Assembly (NCBI RefSeq): GCF_000422785.1 | Contig: NZ_AUGS01000001.1 | Span: 124,001-188,000 of the forward strand | Source of the DNA: Pseudovibrio exalbescens DSM 16456 | GTDB taxonomy: Bacteria > Pseudomonadota > Alphaproteobacteria > Rhizobiales > Stappiaceae | Length of the DNA stretch: 64,000 nucleotides | Reading direction: 5' to 3' | In this document: in pieces, positions 47,975-55,606 of the stretch | How the letters are laid out: the number at the start of each line of letters is the position of its first letter | Position numbering within the stretch: position 1 is the first letter of the stretch | Notes under the pieces: generated by a model | Seen by the model: only the letters and a program-made list of their open reading frames with translations | Told to the model about the DNA's origin: nothing | Databases searched by the model: none | Position numbers and translations under genes: made by a program

Positions 47975-49552
47975 TTATCTTTCCATTCCGGTGGTTGGTG
48001 TGCGCGGCTTCATTGCAAGCCGCCGTTTATCTTGCTCTGGATCTGGGCGATTGAGTTCATGACGTTGTTGAGGGTGTCCGAGTGCTCGTTGTAGCTGGCT
48101 GGATCTGTCAGCAAGCCGAGCAATCCCGCGTTGAACTGAGCTTGCAAGTTGATTGAGGCGCTTAGACAGGTTTCCAGCCGTTCCAGTCGTTCGTTCAGCA
48201 AACCTGTCGAGCGTTTCTCCAAGTCGCTGAGCGCCTCGTTGGAACGCACTGAGGCGTCGGTCAATTGTTGCACGCAGTCCAACAATTCTCGCTCCAGGGG
48301 GCTTAAGTGTTCCATGGATTACTCCTTCATGTCTTTGCACGTGATGGTGGTTTGATTGGGGGTGCAGCGGGCCAGGGTGCCGTTTGTCAGGTTGAGCAGC
48401 AGGTATCCGTTCTGGCTGTCGTCCAGCGCGCTTTGAAGGCTCTTGGCTGTTCGCCATTCCTGATAGCTGGTTGCCCAGAACCAGGTTGCGCCCAGCACCA
48501 ACAGCAGTGAAAATAATACGGCCAGAGCCAACAGGAGCGGGGACCATTTGCGCGCCTGATGATAAAGGCCGAGCTGCTTTCTCAAGTGGTTCAGCTCTGC
48601 TTCGATCTCGGTCTTGATTGCGCGATGCTGAGCGGCCAAATCGCGCGCGATTGTAGTCTGCGCGTTTTTGAGTATGGCTTTGATATCGGTCTCGAAGCTC
48701 GTCGAGGCTGATGCCATCAAGTCGGCGTGGTGCTGTTCGGCGGCTTGCATGTTGGCTTTCAAGCGTTCGCTGAGCAGTGGCTTCTCGGGTCCATCCTTCA
48801 TGGAAGAGGCTTCCTTTCAAACGCCATCGGGTGTCGGTCTCTGGATCTTTCACCGTGAGGTAGGTCTTGCCTGCACGGGGGATTTCAAAACCTGCGGATT
48901 GCAAGGTTTCAATCATCTCTGGGCGGGTCGTGATGCGGCCCGCGACCACAAGCTCGCTGATCCAGTCCTGGATCTCTTCGCGGCTTTGCGCTCGTTGCTT
49001 GCGTTCGGTTGCGACCTTGGTTTCACGGGCGCGCGACGGATCTTCGGGGTCAGCCCAGCCATGCTCTTTGTTGAGCATGTCACGAAGGGCATCCATGGCT
49101 TTTAGGTAGCCAGGAGGAGCAATGTTCAGGCTGTTCCCGGTGGTAAGCTCCAGGCGCGGTGTGCAGAAGTGAAGCTCGACGCGGTTCTCATGGGTATGGC
49201 GCACCCACAAGACATCGTATTGATCCCGCTCCAATCCGGCAAAGGCCAGGGTTTCAAACCGGTCCATTACTGTGCGCTGCTGTGCTTCGCTGGGCGCGTC
49301 GCTCTTGTCGAAGCTTAAAACCCCTGCGCGATAGCTCCATTTGTTGCGGCTGCTGTCGATGAGCAGTTTTGTCCGCTCGGGATCTCCTGCAAGAACCTCC
49401 GGCAAAGGATCTCGCTCCTTCAATACCGGCTTGCCAGCCTCATCACGAACCAGGTTTCTGTTCTCGTCATAGGCCAGCACCTTGTTGGCCACCAGGTAGT
49501 CAACCGGGGCGGAGCCGCCGCCTTGGCCGTTCTTGAAGAACTTAATCAGCAT
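47975..49552 (-). CDS. MOB-HEN (ColE1 MbeA-type) relaxase
   Basis: A 525-residue relaxase that nicks oriT and starts conjugative transfer. The N-terminal MLIKFFKNGQGGGSAPVDYLV and the signature RHTHENRVELHFCTPRLEL (His119, then His-Glu-Asn at 121-123) mark the HEN subfamily of MOBP relaxases, as in ColE1 MbeA. The catalytic Tyr should lie early; Tyr19 in VDYLV is a candidate. The long C-terminal half (about 275-525) is low-complexity, Arg/Gln-rich and also encodes mobB- and mobD-like genes in another frame. The ATG at 49552 has GAGGAG seven bases upstream and overlaps mobC by 11 bases. Confidence 0.9.
   Translation of the reverse strand: MLIKFFKNGQGGGSAPVDYLVANKVLAYDENRNLVRDEAGKPVLKERDPLPEVLAGDPERTKLLIDSSRNKWSYRAGVLSFDKSDAPSEAQQRTVMDRFETLAFAGLERDQYDVLWVRHTHENRVELHFCTPRLELTTGNSLNIAPPGYLKAMDALRDMLNKEHGWADPEDPSRARETKVATERKQRAQSREEIQDWISELVVAGRITTRPEMIETLQSAGFEIPRAGKTYLTVKDPETDTRWRLKGSLFHEGWTREATAQRTLESQHASRRTAPRRLDGISLDELRDRYQSHTQKRADYNRARFGRSASRNQDRDRSRAEPLEKAARPLSSGAQMVPAPVGSGRIIFTAVGAGRNLVLGNQLSGMANSQEPSKRAGRQPERIPAAQPDKRHPGPLHPQSNHHHVQRHEGVIHGTLKPPGARIVGLRATIDRRLSAFQRGAQRLGETLDRFAERTTGTAGNLSKRLNQLASSVQRGIARLADRSSQLQRALGHPQQRHELNRPDPEQDKRRLAMKPRTPTTGMER
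48010..48315 (-). CDS. MbeD/MobD-like protein nested in the relaxase gene
   Basis: A 101-residue helical protein (MEHLSPLERELLDCVQQLTDASVRSNEALSDLEKRSTGLLNERLERLETCL) read in another frame within the 3' part of the relaxase gene. AAGGAG lies six bases before the ATG, and the ATG follows the mobB-like stop by one base pair spacing of three. ColE1 plasmids have the same nested MbeD, a helical protein linked to entry exclusion and mobilisation. The strong ribosome site makes the overlap real. Confidence 0.8.
   Translation of the reverse strand: MEHLSPLERELLDCVQQLTDASVRSNEALSDLEKRSTGLLNERLERLETCLSASINLQAQFNAGLLGLLTDPASYNEHSDTLNNVMNSIAQIQSKINGGLQ
48319..48801 (-). CDS. MbeB/MobB-like membrane-anchored protein nested in the relaxase gene
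   Basis: A 160-residue protein in the same second frame as the mobD-like gene. It has an N-terminal part with helices (KPLLSERLKANMQAAEQHHADLMASASTSFETDIKAILKNAQTTIARDLAAQHRAI), one membrane helix (WSPLLLALAVLFSLLLVLGATWFWA) and a short outer domain with two cysteines. AGGAAG lies eight bases before the ATG. The order relaxase, MbeB, MbeD with overlap copies ColE1. MbeB stabilises the relaxosome and may link it to the membrane. Confidence 0.8.
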   Translation of the reverse strand: MKDGPEKPLLSERLKANMQAAEQHHADLMASASTSFETDIKAILKNAQTTIARDLAAQHRAIKTEIEAELNHLRKQLGLYHQARKWSPLLLALAVLFSLLLVLGATWFWATSYQEWRTAKSLQSALDDSQNGYLLLNLTNGTLARCTPNQTTITCKDMKE

Positions 49553-49997
49553 CGCCAGGCTCCTCGCTCTGGTGCAGTGCCAGCAAGGCGCCAAGCTGCC
49601 GGTCGATGGCGGTCAGTTCCGTGATGATCTGCAGGCCGTTGAGCTGACGCGCTTCGCCCGCCGAGGTGGCCGTGTTTACAGCGCGGGCAATCTGGTTGAG
49701 GTTGGTGCCGATGCGGCTCAGCTCAGCAACCAGGCGCGGGTCCACCTTGGGTGCAGCACGACGCCGGGTCGGCTTGACGAGGCCCAGCGTTGCTCTGAGC
49801 AAGGCGGAGATGGTAACGCCCGCCGCCTCAGCTTGCGCTTTCAGCTTGTCTTTTTCCTGTGCCGTACAGCGCAAAACGACCGTCTCTGCGAGCTGGCGTT
49901 TGGGCGCTTTGGCGGGGTTCGAAGGGGAGGCTTGCCACCCCTCGCAAGGCTCCGTGTCGTATGACATGGGTCGCCTTGCTCTCAACTGATCGCCCAT
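49542..49997 (-). CDS. mobC: Mobilisation protein MobC/MbeC
   Basis: A relaxosome accessory protein, about 151 residues, with an N-terminal ribbon-helix-helix-like part (RQLAETVVLRCTAQEKDKLKAQAEAAGVTISALLRATLGL) and the MobC signature VDPRLVAELSRIGTNLNQIARAVN. It binds oriT and helps the relaxase. The ATG at 49997 has GGAG seven bases before it and overlaps the repC-like stop by 16 bases; a second ATG at 49967 with AAGG is also possible. Confidence 0.88.
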   Translation of the reverse strand: MGDQLRARRPMSYDTEPCEGWQASPSNPAKAPKRQLAETVVLRCTAQEKDKLKAQAEAAGVTISALLRATLGLVKPTRRRAAPKVDPRLVAELSRIGTNLNQIARAVNTATSAGEARQLNGLQIITELTAIDRQLGALLALHQSEEPGDAD

Positions 49998-51097
49998 GAT
50001 CCAACTCCATCGCCTTTGAGGTTTTTGAAGACAACGCGGGAGAGAAACTGCGGCTCGAAGGTCGCCCTTTGGATAAGTTTCCTGAAGCATGCCGCCGCAT
50101 GGCGAACGTGCGCTTTGTGACCTTTAGGGCACTGGGTGTTCTTGTAGATGATCGAAACCAAGATGGCGGCTGTAACGCGGTTCAGGCGATGACAGGCCTG
50201 CGACCAAAGCTCGTCGCTGATGCGCAAGTCTCGCCTGAGCAAGTTCGCGGCCTCAATGAAGTTCGCCTGACTGTCCCCGCCAAGGAAACGCATGTTCTCC
50301 CGCATATCCTTGTGAGCGTTCTCAATGCATTGCTGAAAAGAAAACTGCACAGCGTTTTGCCTACAGTTCTGAATAAGTGTTTTTTGATGAGTGTTATATC
50401 GTGCGGACGTTTTGTCCGTCCGGGACGGCGCTTTTGTCTGTCCCGCTTCAAAGGCGTCAACAGACTTGCCCACACCCTGCTTTTTGAAAGACGACAGGAG
50501 GGAAGAGAAAGCTTCTATGATCTTTTTGAGCTGCTCAACGGCGCGAACACGCGAGAGGCGGCCAAACGGCAAGACCTCCAGGGCGCGCTCAATTGCCTCG
50601 GAAACGCGCAGGGCTCGGATCTCGCTAAAGAGGTGCTTTGCTTCCGCGCGCGCCCTGTCAAGCTCTGCAGATGCAGCCTCTCGCTGCCGGGCGATACGCA
50701 GAAGGTTGGGAACTCTGTGATCAATCAGTGGCTGCAGATTGACCCCGGCAGCCCAGATGATGCGCTGCTCACCTGCTTGTTCTCTTTGGCCAGCACGCCG
50801 ACTTTTGGGTGCGTTTGTCTTTAACAGCCAACCTGCCTTCGCGAGGCGGTTTTCTGCACGTGTGACAGCCCGCTCATCAAGAAAGAGCTCCTGGGCAATG
50901 ACTGGCAGCCGTTGCCAAACCGCGCAGATGCGACCTGCACGGAAGTCCTCGTCGCGAACCTTTAGAATGTAATGCTTGATGACCTTGATATCGGTTCCGC
51001 TCAAACCTGCAGCGCTTCCTTGGGCGTCGATCAGCCCCAAAAGGTCAGAGCGCGTGAACTCTTGGGGAAGGCCCCCATGGGTGAGCGTTACGCACAT
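49982..51097 (-). CDS. repC: RepC-like replication initiator
   Basis: A 371-residue protein similar in layout to RepC of alphaproteobacterial repABC plasmids. The N-terminal part has a winged helix (LSGTDIKVIKHYILKVRDEDFRAGRICAVWQRLPVIAQELFLDERAVTRAENRLAKAGWLLKTNA) and the AAGVNLQPLI...RIARQREAASAELDRARAEAKHLFSEI region; the C-terminal part SDELWSQACHRLNRVTAAILVSIIYKNTQCPKGHKAHVRHAAACFRKLIQ matches the RepC end. No repA or repB is present. In repABC plasmids the origin is in the repC gene; the AT-rich part near 50340-50420 could play that role. The ATG at 51097 has GGAGG seven bases upstream. It heads the mob operon. Confidence 0.8.
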   Translation of the reverse strand: MCVTLTHGGLPQEFTRSDLLGLIDAQGSAAGLSGTDIKVIKHYILKVRDEDFRAGRICAVWQRLPVIAQELFLDERAVTRAENRLAKAGWLLKTNAPKSRRAGQREQAGEQRIIWAAGVNLQPLIDHRVPNLLRIARQREAASAELDRARAEAKHLFSEIRALRVSEAIERALEVLPFGRLSRVRAVEQLKKIIEAFSSLLSSFKKQGVGKSVDAFEAGQTKAPSRTDKTSARYNTHQKTLIQNCRQNAVQFSFQQCIENAHKDMRENMRFLGGDSQANFIEAANLLRRDLRISDELWSQACHRLNRVTAAILVSIIYKNTQCPKGHKAHVRHAAACFRKLIQRATFEPQFLSRVVFKNLKGDGVGSWAIS

Positions 51098-51187
51098 ACC
51101 GCACCTCCATCAAGAAGGAGCGGCGCGCTGGTTGAAGTTAACCGCGCGATAGGATAGTTTCGAGATGCAATTGCATTCTTAAATGGT

Positions 51188-51218
51188 CCGTCGAGCGGGG
51201 TGGCAGCCCCCTCGGCGG
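51188..51218. other. GC-rich hairpin, candidate oriT
   Basis: CCGTCGAGCGGGG, loop TGGCAG, CCCCCTCGGCGG. The arrangement resembles the inverted repeat near the nic site of ColE1-like oriT (CGGGG...GCAGCCC). ATTTTTG follows, so a + strand terminator is the alternative. Confidence 0.35.
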
Positions 51219-51327
51219 ATTTTTGCTTTTCAAGAACCCGATTATGTATGTCCCCAATGGGCTGGAGAGATTGATAAAGTGGGGCAGTTGCATTTGTAAG
51301 CCATTGTAATCTATTGGGAAGTGTTTT

Positions 51328-51339
51328 TGTCCCACTTTT
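51328..51339. repeat. Inverted repeat, right copy (possible integrase arm site)
   Basis: TGTCCCACTTTT, reverse complement of 39148-39159, 31 bases inside the right attachment core. Confidence 0.5.
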
Positions 51340-51370
51340 CGCTAAGTGGTTGATTTTCCTCGCTTTCGCT

Positions 51371-51397
51371 AGTCCCTCCGGGCCTACCACCTTCCCA
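51371..51397 (+). repeat. Right attachment core attR (27-bp direct repeat)
   Basis: Exact copy of 39060-39086 without the rest of the tRNA, which marks the far end of the element. Confidence 0.95.
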
Positions 51398-51492
51398 CAA
51401 AGATCATGCTGACATGCGCCAGCTGCGGCGACGCCAGTCCTGATGCCCTGTCGATTTGACAGGCCGTGTTGCCGCGTGTCTCTGATGCTTCC

Positions 51493-53163
51493 CTAGTTCA
51501 GCCGAGTTGGTGGTCGGCCGGTCTTGATGATGGGCTTGTGAAGACCCGTTTGCGCTTGTTGCAAGCGATTGGGTGACAAGGGGGAGGCCGCCGCAAGAAT
51601 CGGAGCCGTTGCCACAGGGCGTAAACGCGACAATGCTGTGGTAGCGCGTTGCACGAGCTTGTGTTCCGCCGGTGTTTTGGGCGGCAGCGCCAGCACGGAT
51701 TGGTAAGCCGCGGTTGCTTCCTGTTTGTGCCGCATTGCCAGCAATGTATCCGCCAGTTGAGAGCGTGCTGCCATGTTCGCTGGTTCGAGCAAGAGTGCGT
51801 GACGCACGGCGACTTCGGCCTCGATGAGGTCTTTCTGACCATACTGGCATTGCCCCAACCGTAGCCATGCCAGCGCATTTTGCGGCTGGTTCTGGGTCAA
51901 CCGACTAAAGGTTTGCACCGCGCCCTTGTAGTCTCGCTCGGCCATCTGGTGCTGGCCGTAATAGTAGAGCGCCTGCGGATGGTCGGGATCGGTTGCCAAT
52001 ACCTGGTTCAAGCCAGCCAGAGCCTGCTGGCGCCTGTTGGAGCGATAATCTCTCACCGTGGTTTTCAAGACACCGGGAAGTGAGCGTTTGTCCAGTTTGC
52101 CGGAGCGATTGCGCCCGGATTTGGTTTCGATCAATTGGCAGTGGATCCGGCGATCCTGTGCGCCCAAAGAGTATTTGTAGGGCTCGTTACCCCTCAGGAA
52201 GTCATAGGTCTTGAAGCCGTTGTTGATCGCCCAGTTGATTGAAAAGCCATGGAGCAACAACCCCGGAGGTGGAGTTGTCCAGCTCTCGTCCCGGCCAGCC
52301 AGTGCAAACAGCAGTGCCTCGCGTACCGGATCCATTAAACTCGCCAATGCTCCCAAAGGGCAGTCTTCATGCCATAGGACGGGCAAGAACAAGGTTCGAG
52401 CGGCACTGGCAGCCTTCAGCATGTGGCGGGACGTTGTGGCCAGTGTGTCAATCTTGTCGCCTTTTCGGGCCGCCCATTTGGTGTGCCAGAAGCCCATCAG
52501 AATATCGATATCCCGATCGACGGTTTCGGGCGTGGCGATGGTGAACTTGTAGCTGGGGTCCGCTTTCACCTTACGCGCAAACCGGCGCAGTTTTTGACGG
52601 GTATTGCTGCTCAAACAGGTGTCCAGATAAGCATCAAATGTTTCTGGTAGCTCAAGAACCGGACACACGAGGTTGTTGACGTTATCGCGTTTGTTGGTGC
52701 GTGAAGGATTGGAGGTACGTACTGCACCCTGTTGCAGTGGTCCCGTGAGAAGGGCCAGGCGCTCTTCGGAGCAATAAAGGTTTTCAAGCAGGATTTGCGC
52801 CCAGTCCATTTTTGCAAGATGGCGTCCCAGCGCGGGCAGGGCAGCGGAATCATACTCTGGATCACACAGGAACCCGGTGTAATCAGCCGCGAAATTCCCC
52901 GCCATGATGATGTCGTTATAATAAAAATTTCCAGTTTGGCTGTAGCGAGTTCGAATGCGTAATGGAAAGAGGGCGACATAGGGGGCCGAGCTGGAAGGGC
53001 GGGCGGCCAGTATCACCAGATTGGCCGTGTTCCTGTTGTACAGGCGGGAGAGCCATTGCCACGACAGAAAGTACTGTGCGCTGGGGTCTTTCTTGTAGAG
53101 CTCGTTCCAGTTGGACCGGAGTGCTTTGAACGCCTCCCGTCCCTCGATCAGATGAGTCTGCAT
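51493..53163 (-). CDS. GNAT/FemAB-like acetyltransferase fused to TPR repeats
   Basis: A 556-residue soluble protein. Residues 1-360 form an acetyltransferase_6 (BioF2/FemAB-like) domain: WLSRLYNRNTANLVILAA, NTRQKLRRFARKVKADPSYKF, a middle GNAT half and the closing AINNGFKTYDFLRGNEPYKYSLGA. Residues about 375-500 have at least three TPR helices (QALAGLNQVLATDPDHPQALYYYGQHQ...). These proteins act in cell-surface or exopolysaccharide pathways in other species. It lies just beyond the right attachment core, so it is a chromosomal neighbour of the element, 95 bases from attR. Confidence 0.85.
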   Translation of the reverse strand: MQTHLIEGREAFKALRSNWNELYKKDPSAQYFLSWQWLSRLYNRNTANLVILAARPSSSAPYVALFPLRIRTRYSQTGNFYYNDIIMAGNFAADYTGFLCDPEYDSAALPALGRHLAKMDWAQILLENLYCSEERLALLTGPLQQGAVRTSNPSRTNKRDNVNNLVCPVLELPETFDAYLDTCLSSNTRQKLRRFARKVKADPSYKFTIATPETVDRDIDILMGFWHTKWAARKGDKIDTLATTSRHMLKAASAARTLFLPVLWHEDCPLGALASLMDPVREALLFALAGRDESWTTPPPGLLLHGFSINWAINNGFKTYDFLRGNEPYKYSLGAQDRRIHCQLIETKSGRNRSGKLDKRSLPGVLKTTVRDYRSNRRQQALAGLNQVLATDPDHPQALYYYGQHQMAERDYKGAVQTFSRLTQNQPQNALAWLRLGQCQYGQKDLIEAEVAVRHALLLEPANMAARSQLADTLLAMRHKQEATAAYQSVLALPPKTPAEHKLVQRATTALSRLRPVATAPILAAASPLSPNRLQQAQTGLHKPIIKTGRPPTRLN

Positions 53164-53299
53164 GCCGTTGCCGCCATTGTTATTGTTGTTATCCGTGCAA
53201 GCCGGTCATTCAATATTTACTCAATATATTCTCGATAAATTACTCAACGTCAACAGTTCAGTGTTTGTGGGAGATGAAAGCAGGCGGGGCAAACGATGA

Positions 53300-53323
53300 G
53301 ACCCCGCAGGTTTCTGCGGGGTC
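53300..53323 (-). terminator. Hairpin after the pirin gene
   Basis: Perfect ten-base arms GACCCCGCAG and CTGCGGGGTC around GTTT, 19 bases after the pirin stop codon. There is no T run, so it may be a weak terminator or a 3' stabilising stem. Confidence 0.6.
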
Positions 53324-53341
53324 ATGTCATGTCGTTTCGCT

Positions 53342-54070
53342 TTAGTTTGGCAGAAACTCGAAAAGGATGATTTCCGCGGTCTTACCCTTTGCAAGTTCGA
53401 GAAGACCATGACCACGGACCTGGGCGGCATCGCCCTCGCTGAAGGTTTCGCCGTTAATGGTCAATGTGCCCGACACGACGTGAATATAGGCGGGCTGGTC
53501 TCTGGTCAGTTCGTACTCAAGTGTTTGGTCGCCATCTATTTGTGCAGCATAGACATTTGTGTGCGAGTTGATCTGCAATGAGTTCGCCCGTCCATCCGGC
53601 GACAGGAAAAGCTTGAGGCGACCATTTCGGTCGTCAGGGTCAAATTGCAGGGTGTCGTAGCGCGGCCTGGTGTTTTGCTCCGCGGGAACAAGCCAGATCT
53701 GGAGGAATTTCACAGGATCCTTGTCCGACGCATTGAACTCGGAATGCTGCACCCCGGCACCCGCGCTCATGTACTGAACACCACCGGCGGAAACCACACT
53801 GCCATTTCCCATGGAATCTCGATGCTCCAGTGCACCTGATTGTACATAGGAGAAGATCTCAAAGTTCTGGTGAGGATGGGTCGGGAAACCACCGCCCGGT
53901 GCAACAAGATCATCATTGATGACCCGCAGTGTTTCAAACTGGATGTTCTCCGGGTCGAAATAGCTGCCGAAACTGAAACTGTGGGCGGATTTGAGCCAGC
54001 CCATGTCTACCTGACCCCGGCTTGAAGCCGGCTTTTTGGTGATGGAGATACCGTGATGGGTATTGGTCAT
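53342..54070 (-). CDS. Pirin family protein
   Basis: A 242-residue two-cupin protein. The N-terminal cupin has the metal-binding HPHQNFEIFSYV and the later VQHSEFN region; the C-terminal cupin ends with VRGHGLLELAKGK. Pirins of this type (YhhW-like) bind iron and can act as quercetin 2,3-dioxygenase; physiological substrates are mostly unknown. The start MTNTHHGISI at 54070 fits the family. Followed by a hairpin at 53300-53323. Confidence 0.93.
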   Translation of the reverse strand: MTNTHHGISITKKPASSRGQVDMGWLKSAHSFSFGSYFDPENIQFETLRVINDDLVAPGGGFPTHPHQNFEIFSYVQSGALEHRDSMGNGSVVSAGGVQYMSAGAGVQHSEFNASDKDPVKFLQIWLVPAEQNTRPRYDTLQFDPDDRNGRLKLFLSPDGRANSLQINSHTNVYAAQIDGDQTLEYELTRDQPAYIHVVSGTLTINGETFSEGDAAQVRGHGLLELAKGKTAEIILFEFLPN

Positions 54071-54364
54071 TGCAGATGCCTCCTCTGATGGCGTCCAATT
54101 GTGCTGTTGTGTTCAGATTTATGGGTGTGAGGCCTGCAAACAAGCGCACGGGGCATGACCATACTGTTCATTTAGAGTGAACACTGCTCTCCGGCGACGA
54201 AAGGAATGCGCAGGCAATGGCGGAGCGGTGAAAATTTCTGGAGGTGCACGTGATTGTTGGTAACCCTGTGAAACCTTTGGATAGGCGGCTTTGCATTAAG
54301 ACAGTGGCGTCGACCGGTCTTTAGGCTGCGTCCATCGAGTAGCGAGTCGGACAAAGCACCCTGT

Positions 54365-55606
54365 ATGGCCCTAAGAGTATTACACACGGCAGACTGGCAT
54401 ATTGGCCAAACGCTGAACGGTTGGTCGCGCGCCTTTGAGCATGAGCAGTTCTTCAAACAACTGGCTGAACTGGCTCGCGAGCACGAGGTAGATGCTCTGG
54501 TCATGGCAGGGGACGTGTTTGACAACCAGAACCCCTCTGCCGATTCAACTCGCCAATTCTACGAGGCGATAGCGGCTCTTCAGGATCAGACCCCTCACTT
54601 CACTTCAGTCATTACCGCAGGCAATCATGACCCGGCAGGCCGACTGGAAGCCCCAGGTGTCTTGATGGATCGTGTGGGCGCGCACGTGGTGGGTACAGTG
54701 CATAGAACTGGTGAAGGGCTGGACCTTGATCAGCATCTGGTCCCGTTGCGCACGGCGGATGGAACCATTCATGCCCACGTGCTTGCCATTCCGTTTCCAA
54801 GGGCCGCCGACCTGCCCCGCGTCAGTGAAGAAGGTGAGCCGGAAGGCTCGGTTATTGTACGGGCGGTGCGTGCGCTTTATCAGGATGCAGTGTCTCAGGC
54901 GCGTGCCCGCATTGGTGATGACCCACTGATCGTCACAGGTCACCTGCATGTGTGGGGCGCGGAGGAATCAGAAGGGGCGGAGCGTCGGATTCTGGTGGGC
55001 GGAGAACACGCCATACCGCATAGCGTGTTCGACGAGAATGTTGCTTATGTGGCTTTGGGGCACTTGCATAAACCGCAAAGGGTCGGCCGCGACACCATTC
55101 GTTATTCCGGGTCACCATTTCCCATGTCGGTGACTGAGCAACCCTATCACCACTCGGTGACCTTACTTGAGGTTGAAAACGGCGGATTGACGTATCGCCA
55201 GATTCCATTGGAGCGACCGGTTGCCTTCCATCGCCTTGGACGGGGTGAGGAGGGGCTGTCACTCGACGCCTTGCCCGCCGTTTTGGATGAATTGGCTCTG
55301 GATGACACTGTGCCGCTTGATCAGCGGCCTTTCGTCCATGTGGATCTGAAGCCTCAGGTGTCGGGCTCGGGTCTGCGCGTGGAAGTTGACAGACTGCTTG
55401 AGAATTATCCGGTGCGCGGCGCCGGAATTTCCATAGTTTCCCCGGTGACGGAGGGACCTGAGATCACGGAGGCCGCGGCCCTGGTTCGCCTCAGTGATCT
55501 GGAACCGGAAGACCTTTTCAAAACAGCCTTCGCCAGTGTTCATGGCGAAGAGCCGGAAGCTGCCCATCTGGAATTGTTTCACCGCGCGGCAGCGGAGATT
55601 GAGTAA
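54365..55606 (+). CDS. sbcD: Exonuclease SbcCD subunit D
   Basis: SbcD is the Mre11-type nuclease that with SbcC cleaves DNA hairpins and removes protein-blocked ends. Metallophosphoesterase motifs are intact: HTADWHIG, VMAGDVFDNQNPS, TAGNHDPAGR, and the GHLHVWGAE / GHLHKPQRV histidines; 413 residues. The stop codon is followed at once by the sbcC start (TAAATG), and the two form an operon. Confidence 0.96.
   Translation: MALRVLHTADWHIGQTLNGWSRAFEHEQFFKQLAELAREHEVDALVMAGDVFDNQNPSADSTRQFYEAIAALQDQTPHFTSVITAGNHDPAGRLEAPGVLMDRVGAHVVGTVHRTGEGLDLDQHLVPLRTADGTIHAHVLAIPFPRAADLPRVSEEGEPEGSVIVRAVRALYQDAVSQARARIGDDPLIVTGHLHVWGAEESEGAERRILVGGEHAIPHSVFDENVAYVALGHLHKPQRVGRDTIRYSGSPFPMSVTEQPYHHSVTLLEVENGGLTYRQIPLERPVAFHRLGRGEEGLSLDALPAVLDELALDDTVPLDQRPFVHVDLKPQVSGSGLRVEVDRLLENYPVRGAGISIVSPVTEGPEITEAAALVRLSDLEPEDLFKTAFASVHGEEPEAAHLELFHRAAAEIE

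Larger units (their letters stand above)
51098..51370. other. Non-coding right end of the element
   Basis: 273 bases between repC and the right core. It must hold the repC promoter and contains the hairpin at 51188-51218 (possible oriT) and the right copy of the inverted repeat. A 100-residue minus-strand frame here has no good start. Confidence 0.5.
39060..51397. mobile_element. Integrative and mobilisable element carrying Hachiman defence
   Basis: About 12.3 kb bounded by a perfect 27-bp direct repeat (39060-39086 and 51371-51397), the left copy in a tRNA 3' end. Order from left: integrase, excisionase-like, two RHH-type regulators, unknown protein, hamB-hamA (minus), IS3 remnant, two small genes, relaxase with nested mobB and mobD, mobC, repC-like. 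No type IV secretion genes, so transfer would need a helper. The left half is AT-rich and the mob half GC-rich, which suggests assembly from two sources. Confidence 0.92.

Noticed and set aside
51088-51390. 100-residue minus-strand frame over the right core
   Set aside because: No good start; it crosses the repC promoter, the inverted repeat and the attachment core.
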